Made by a program: the position numbers and the translations under genes. 64,000 nucleotides of DNA from contig JAZHRO010000063.1 in the NCBI GenBank assembly GCA_037157565.1, positions 91,292,001 to 91,356,000 of the forward strand, written 5' to 3'. Positions 59,142 to 64,000 of the stretch are shown here, one piece after another; the first letter of the stretch is position 1; each line of letters starts with the position of its first letter. A model generated the notes under the pieces. The model did not search any database. It was not told where the DNA came from and saw only the letters and a list, made by a program, of their open reading frames with translations. The DNA comes from Thalassia testudinum (Eukaryota > Streptophyta > Magnoliopsida > Alismatales > Hydrocharitaceae).

Positions 59142-60019
59142 ATGAGCTTAATTGTACAGAGTAAGATGCCTCTCACGAAAAAGGTCCCGGGCGTACCACT
59201 CATTTCGGTTGTCATAAATGAGACCACCTTTGATCGTGCCCCTCTCGACATAGGTGCCTCTATTAATCTCATCCCCCTGGTCTTATTCGAGGAATTCCAA
59301 TTCGGTAAATTAAAACCTAATAAGGTTTAATTACAATTGGTAGACCGATCTACCATTAAACCGCTGGGAGTTGTCAAGGATATTATTGTCAAGGTTCGGA
59401 ATTGTCTATTTCCGATTGATTTTCTAGTCCTTGACATAGAGGCACCTAGGACACTCAAAAATGCCCCTATCATCCTTGGAAGACCTTTGCTGGCTACCGC
59501 AAAAGCTAATATCAATTGTCATTCCGAAAATATGGATATAAATTGTAGTAACCAGACTGTATCTTTTGATATTTTTAAAGCTTCCAAGAGGTTCCTTGAT
59601 CATGAATTTTTTGAGGACTCTGATAATGAAATGGAAGCGGTACTTGAGGACTCTATGATGATCAACTCTTGCTCTACTTTGACCACCATTGAACCTTATT
59701 TCTCTAATTTAGATTTTGGTAATGGGGTTCAAGACATTTCAGATCAACTAGGGTTTGACTTTTCTCATCTAATCTTCCTGATTTATCACCAACAACATCC
59801 ACACTAACTTCACCCACCCTTCATCACACTGACTTCTCTCCCACTCCCTTTCCATTGGACCTACCACCCGACCCACCTGAGTTTGTCTTTCATCATGAAC
59901 TCAAACCATGGCCAGACTCAGGTCATTCTTCCATTTCTCCATCTTATTTTGATCCCTATATTTTTACCAATCATCTTTTAGGGGATCCTGAGGAAGACAT
60001 ATTTCTTGAAGACATTTAA
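59142..60019 (+). pseudogene. pro: Aspartic protease and acidic spacer of element J
   Basis: MPLTKKVPGVPLISVVINETTF leads to PLDIGASINLIPLVLFEEF near 59241-59298, with an intact D-G-A active-site loop. A stop follows at 59328, then FPIDFLVLDIEAPRTLKNAPIILGRPLL near 59410-59495. The acidic spacer runs on and, after a frame change near 59765, ends at about 60019 with DPEEDIFLEDI. No RT, RNase H or integrase follows before the 3' LTR, so J could not copy itself unaided. Confidence 0.85.
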
Positions 60020-61446
60020 GTGTCTAATTATTTACATGACTGTTCGTCCTTCGTGCATCGCTTCATGCTCAGCTAAATGGTGTAAAAGATAGAACTGGAT
60101 GGGAAGTGACCCATCATTTTTCCTACTTTCCTTCTCTTTCTTTTTCCAGGTTTTGACCATCCTGAACCCGACTGCTTTTCAATAAGGTGATCGCTTTTCC
60201 CTCGTAATGCATGAGGCCTTTGCATATCATAAGCATGAGGGGGTGTTTTTAAATTTTTACGATTAATTCAAGATTTTTAAAACCTAAAAATATGAAAATT
60301 TTCTTTCGCATGCATCTCATTATAGAAAAATCATAAACTCTTTGAGGAAAATTTTGAAATCGAGACTAAGGTTGAAAGATTCATTTTTAGGTACAATAGG
60401 ATTTAATCTTTAACAAACTAGGGACCAGGATGCGGATCCAATTTTTAGAATTTCTGAGTCTATTTTTAGACTAGATCAAGTATCTTTCTTTAAACTCCAC
60501 CTGAACTTATAATGATTCAGGTGACTTGATCTCCTTTTGTGACCTAGAAATTACTTGGCTTAGTTTCCGTCCCAAAAGCTTGCGTCTCTTGCAAAATTCT
60601 TGTGTCGAAATTCACACACAAAGCCAATACCTAAAAAAATATTTAGAAAAATTAGAAAAGCCCTCTGTTAGTCTTAGTGAAATCCGAAGCAGATGATTGG
60701 TTTGAGTTCCCACCATCAAGAAGGAGGAAAATGACTCCTTTGAGGATGCGATGCCAACTTGTTACTACCTTGGCACTACTCTATATCTATATTTCATGTC
60801 TTTAAATGGAGCATTAAGGTACATTTTGCGGCTCAAGTGTCTTGGATAATGCTTTACCCATAGCGTCAGAGCAAGAGCTTGAGTTTGCTTGGAGTGCCCC
60901 TTTACACCACATTGTGTTTTAGGGTTGTGAGCTCCTGGGTGGTGTCTTAGATAGTACTATCTCGAAGTGCTGGTGCCAGAGCCCCCTCAAGGATTGGTAA
61001 CAGAAATGATGATCCGGATACATCTATTGTAGGATTAAGCTAAGAATAAGCATAAAAAAAAGTTTCAAACCAAAACACAACCTTATAAATGTTGGCATTC
61101 ACAAGGCACCGACATAGTGTTTTAAAATTTATGTAAGTTGCTAGTCTGATTCAAGAGCTAAGGAAATCCTAACTGCAAAATGATTTCGAGTCATTTGAAT
61201 TAACAAGGAGTTAATTTGTGAATTTTAGAAAGATACATTAATCCCGATTCAACTAACTTTTGGATCCAAAGACAAATCCCGATGTTTTATCTTTAACAAA
61301 TCCCATGCCTTTCATATGTTCAATCAACCAAGGTCTCATATTTTTTTATATCCTCCTCAAAAGTAAAAAAAAAAATACTATTTCCCAAAATCCATTTTGT
61401 GAATTTAGTTTTTCTAAGACACTAGCAAAAGATAAGCATGGGGGTG
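60020..61446 (+). other. 3' non-coding region of element J with internal and terminal polypurine tracts
   Basis: At 60207-60246 'aatgcatgaggcctttgcatat...gcatgagggggtg' repeats the internal motif of M and of the minus-oriented element. The terminal tract aaaagataagcatgggggtg ends at 61446. The distance between the two is about 1.2 kb, as in M. ORF 61260-61586 crosses into the LTR and is not a gene. Confidence 0.75.
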
Positions 61447-63318
61447 TGATAAACGCCAGTTTATCATCATTCCTATGCCCTAAAGCTGATCTAGCTCTTA
61501 GGGTTTTAACATCGCAATCGGGTTTTCGAGCAGCATTTAGGCATTTACTTATAATAGGCATGCATTGCATTTTATTGTACTTTTAATATGTTTACTTGAG
61601 TGTCAGGGATAGATATAAAGTCAGATCCCACATACCTTGGTACCTAGGAAGGTAGAAGATGAAGAAGAAGCTCCTATTAGCTGGATCCCAGCTGGATCTT
61701 AGCTCCTTCTAGCGGGATCAACTCATCCCTAGCTCCATTCAGCTCATGTCAGCTGAATGGTAGCCCTAGCTAGTTCACCTTAGCTCCATTCAACTCACCT
61801 CAGCTGGATGGCAACTCAAACTATCTCAAGACAGTTGGTCCCAGCTCTATTCCAGCTCTTCCTGCTTAGAATAGTTCACTGGAGGCTCAACTTGACTAGG
61901 ACTAGCTACTGCCATCAACTAGCTAGACCTAGTCAGCTGAAGATGACCTCAACTAGCTCAGGTCAGCTCAAGTCCAGCTCCCAGAGACTTAACTCAACTT
62001 GGTTGAGCTGAGCTACTTGACCTAAGCTAGCTACTCTAGCTAGCTAGGTAATCTCCGGGAAGCCAGCTCACCTCAGCTTATATCAGCAGAAGTCAACTCA
62101 TCTTAGCTTGGCTTAGTAGCTAGCAAATAACTAGCAAGTTAAGCCAGCTAAGGTAGCTCCTTGTAGTTCTCTTCAGTAGCCACCAGCTCCGGTGCAGCTC
62201 CTTCCAGCTACTTCCAGCTCCTCACCTCCAAAACCCTAGGTCACTCTACCTCCTACCCAACTTCCTACTAGCTAAGCTAGCTTAGCTTAGCTAGGTCTAT
62301 GTCCATGGCACCAATACCTAACCCTAAAACCCAACCTAACCTAAGCTCCACCAAGTAACCCTTTAAGTCCACTTGAGTCCACCCACTTCTACCCATGTTG
62401 GCGCCAACCAACATACATCCCTTCAACCCACACCTCTACCAAAGGATACCATAAGTGGTGCCAGAAAACCACCTCCAACCACCTCCCTTTTGGTGCCATC
62501 TTTTCCCTCCAAAAACCCTTCCATCTCAACCATCCATCCACCCTTAAATGCCAACACCACCCTCCATTCTTCCCTCAAAAAACCCCTTCTAGAAGCCCAC
62601 ATTTGGTGCCAATTTTAAGGCATCCCTACCCCCATGGATGGCCACCAAGGGTGGCCACCAACCCTTAACCACCCACCTAGGTAACCCTACATTTGGAGCC
62701 ATTTATCCTTAACCCTAGATTCCATAACCACCTTCCCAAAATCAATCCTAGCCCTCCACATAGGCCACGCCAACCACCCCCTCTCCATTCCTATTAATAT
62801 CCCATCTAACCACCACCATAATCCCATCTTCTCCATTAGTTAGGTTCACCCATACACCACCTATATCCATGCCAAGGAAGAAGAAGAAGAGAAGAAGATC
62901 AAGGAGGCAACCTACCCACCCCCTTGGTGGCTTCTTCCTCTCCCTTGTGCCACGCCAAAGAGGAGGTCACCTCTAGAAGGATGGACAGGCAAGGAGGAGA
63001 TCTTCATCAAGGTGGTTGACGCCCACCTTGAAGGACAAAGCTTGTAGAAGTCATCATATTGAAAGCAAGGAGGAATTCTTTTCAAGCATAAGAGCTGCTA
63101 TGCTTGGAGCAAGAACCACTCCTTCACCATCTTTGGAGGACTTTTCTAAATCTTTAATTTCTTTGTATAAGCTACTTTAGTTGCTCTTTTTTTTGTTGTA
63201 AGAAGCATTCAGCTACTTGTCCCTTAGTTTTCTAGTAATACAAATCATTCAGTTTTCCTTCCAACTTTTATGCTTTCTAATTAGTGTGTTCTTTTTGTAG
63301 TAGTAGCTTAGTGCACCA
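61447..63318 (+). repeat. 3' LTR of element J, interrupted
   Basis: TGATAAACGCC... matches the 5' LTR of J. It keeps the AGCT-rich field (61680-62310) and the C-rich part (62340-62900). It stops at gtgcacca (63318), where N is inserted; about 360 bp of LTR should resume beyond the window. Confidence 0.9.
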
Positions 63319-64000
63319 TGACAGGTGCGGGACACGGTTGTTTAATTATGTCATTGTAGCATGCATTCGCGACATCGATTTTAATTAAAGATTGGATTTG
63401 GTGAGTCCAAGTGTCGAACACGAGGAGGCATGAAATCAGATTACTTTGTTACTTTTAGTTGTCACAGGAAGTTTGGTTTGCTTGCGAGAAAACATGAAAG
63501 AGAGAGAGAGAGGGAGAGAGAGTAGGGTTAGAGTTTGTCTTTAGATCATGACATTCATTTGAACAAGATGGGAGCTATATAAGAAACAACATCAACATTA
63601 ACATTTAGCATGCAACTTGAGTTTGTTCGCAAATACAACAATAGCTAAAAGCTTAAACAAACGCAATATAAAACTAGGGTAAAGAAAGAGAGAGGAGGAG
63701 GCAAGGTGGCCACGGCTGTGGAGGAGGGCTCCTTCGGTAGCTTGACAACTCCAAGGTGTATGTGGAAGGCTTGGTGGAGTTAGGAGAAGGCTAGTGTTGT
63801 ATGGAGAGGGTGTGTGAATTGAATGCCTCTCAATAGGGTAGTTGAAGGGGTTTATATAGGGAAAAGGGGTTTCCAAACTAAGTAGGGGTTTTAGCGACGT
63901 CTGGGTCGTCGCTAAACCCATGCCCGAAATGTCAGTGAAGCCCTCTGGCCACCGATCCATTGAGGCGTGCGTTCTTCTTCTTTCAAGCCGCATCCACGAT
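63319..64000 (-). repeat. LTR N (minus), runs off the window
   Basis: On the minus strand a unit ends CACCTGTCA at 63319 inside the 3' LTR of J. 'cctcgtgttcgacacttggactcacc' near 63430-63400 (minus) is the kind of sequence that precedes the end of many LTRs here. A minus-strand TATATAAA box is at 63851-63858. No PBS follows its end, so it is a 3' or solo LTR. The minus ORF 63598-63993 is not a recognised protein. The other end lies outside. Confidence 0.7.

Larger units (their letters stand above)
53984..63318 (+). mobile_element. Non-autonomous Athila-like Ty3 retrotransposon J
   Basis: Both LTRs, PBS, gag and protease remnants and a polypurine tract are present, while RT, RNase H and integrase are absent from the 5.2-kb interior. 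It sits in the integrase zinc finger of K and is itself interrupted by N. It shares its LTR start (TGAT) and polypurine tract with C and M. Confidence 0.85.
43723..64000 (+). mobile_element. Athila-like autonomous-type element K (5' LTR to integrase; right end outside window)
   Basis: LTR, PBS, leader, gag, protease, RT, RNase H and the start of integrase appear in the right order and on one strand, the full plan of an autonomous Ty3 element of the Athila lineage. It is interrupted by J from 53984 to beyond the window. All frames are broken by stops and shifts, so it is a relic. Confidence 0.85.

Noticed and set aside
63598..63993. 131-aa minus-strand ORF near the window end
   Set aside because: Lies within LTR N, spans its TATA box and has no recognisable domain.

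Overview
The window looks like a gene-free, repeat-packed block from a flowering-plant nuclear genome, probably one with a large genome. Nearly every base can be assigned to retrotransposons in several layers of nesting. I see no host protein gene, rRNA gene or intact tRNA gene. The evidence is paired long terminal repeats (LTRs) with TG...CA ends and 5-bp target-site duplications (TSDs), primer-binding sites (PBS) matching plant tRNA-Asp (Athila-type Ty3) or initiator tRNA-Met (copia), decayed gag, protease, RT, RNase H and integrase reading frames, and one LINE with a poly(A) tail. Stops and frameshifts interrupt every coding region.

Layers, using my own labels. L is an Athila-like Ty3 element of which only a pol piece is visible (42437-43722). 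C is a second Ty3 element inserted in the RT gene of L; its 5' LTR starts before base 1 and ends at 3802, and its 3' LTR is 39873-42431. Inside C lie: M, a complete non-autonomous Ty3 element (4686-11783, TSD gctgc); the gag-pro remnant of C (12084-15014); LTR A in plus orientation (15028-20044), itself split by solo LTR T (15418-18200, TSD atacc); a foldback (20044-20202); direct-repeat copy F1; a minus-strand copia fragment D (LTR plus gag); a minus-oriented internal region (22763-33353) carrying solo LTR C3 (22984-24944, TSD agatg), solo LTR H (27335-28906, TSD atata) and an acidic orphan ORF; LTR B, an inverted copy of LTR A (33356-35581); repeat copy F2; and copia LTR E (36189-39715), split by a 5'-truncated LINE (36846-39400, TSD attttacttg). 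K, a gag-pol Athila-like element, interrupts the integrase of L at about 43723; its LTR holds a minus-strand copia LTR, hairpins and a microsatellite. J (from 53984) interrupts the integrase of K; it has gag-pro but no RT. N (from 63319) interrupts the 3' LTR of J and runs off the window.

Function: K and L carry, or once carried, RT, RNase H and integrase. M, J, C and the A-region element show gag, protease or orphan acidic ORFs but no RT. They share PBS type and a terminal polypurine tract, and so look like parasites of autonomous Athila-like elements. No element in the window can be fully functional as read.

Most noteworthy: several unrelated LTR families each carry a dense array of their own short palindrome (AATT, AGCT, GACGTC, ATCGAT); an internal polypurine-like motif recurs about 1.2 kb before the 3' LTR; an acidic orphan ORF occurs in two non-autonomous elements; a tRNA-like Pol III promoter sits in LTR H; and inverted LTRs A and B suggest a past inversion.
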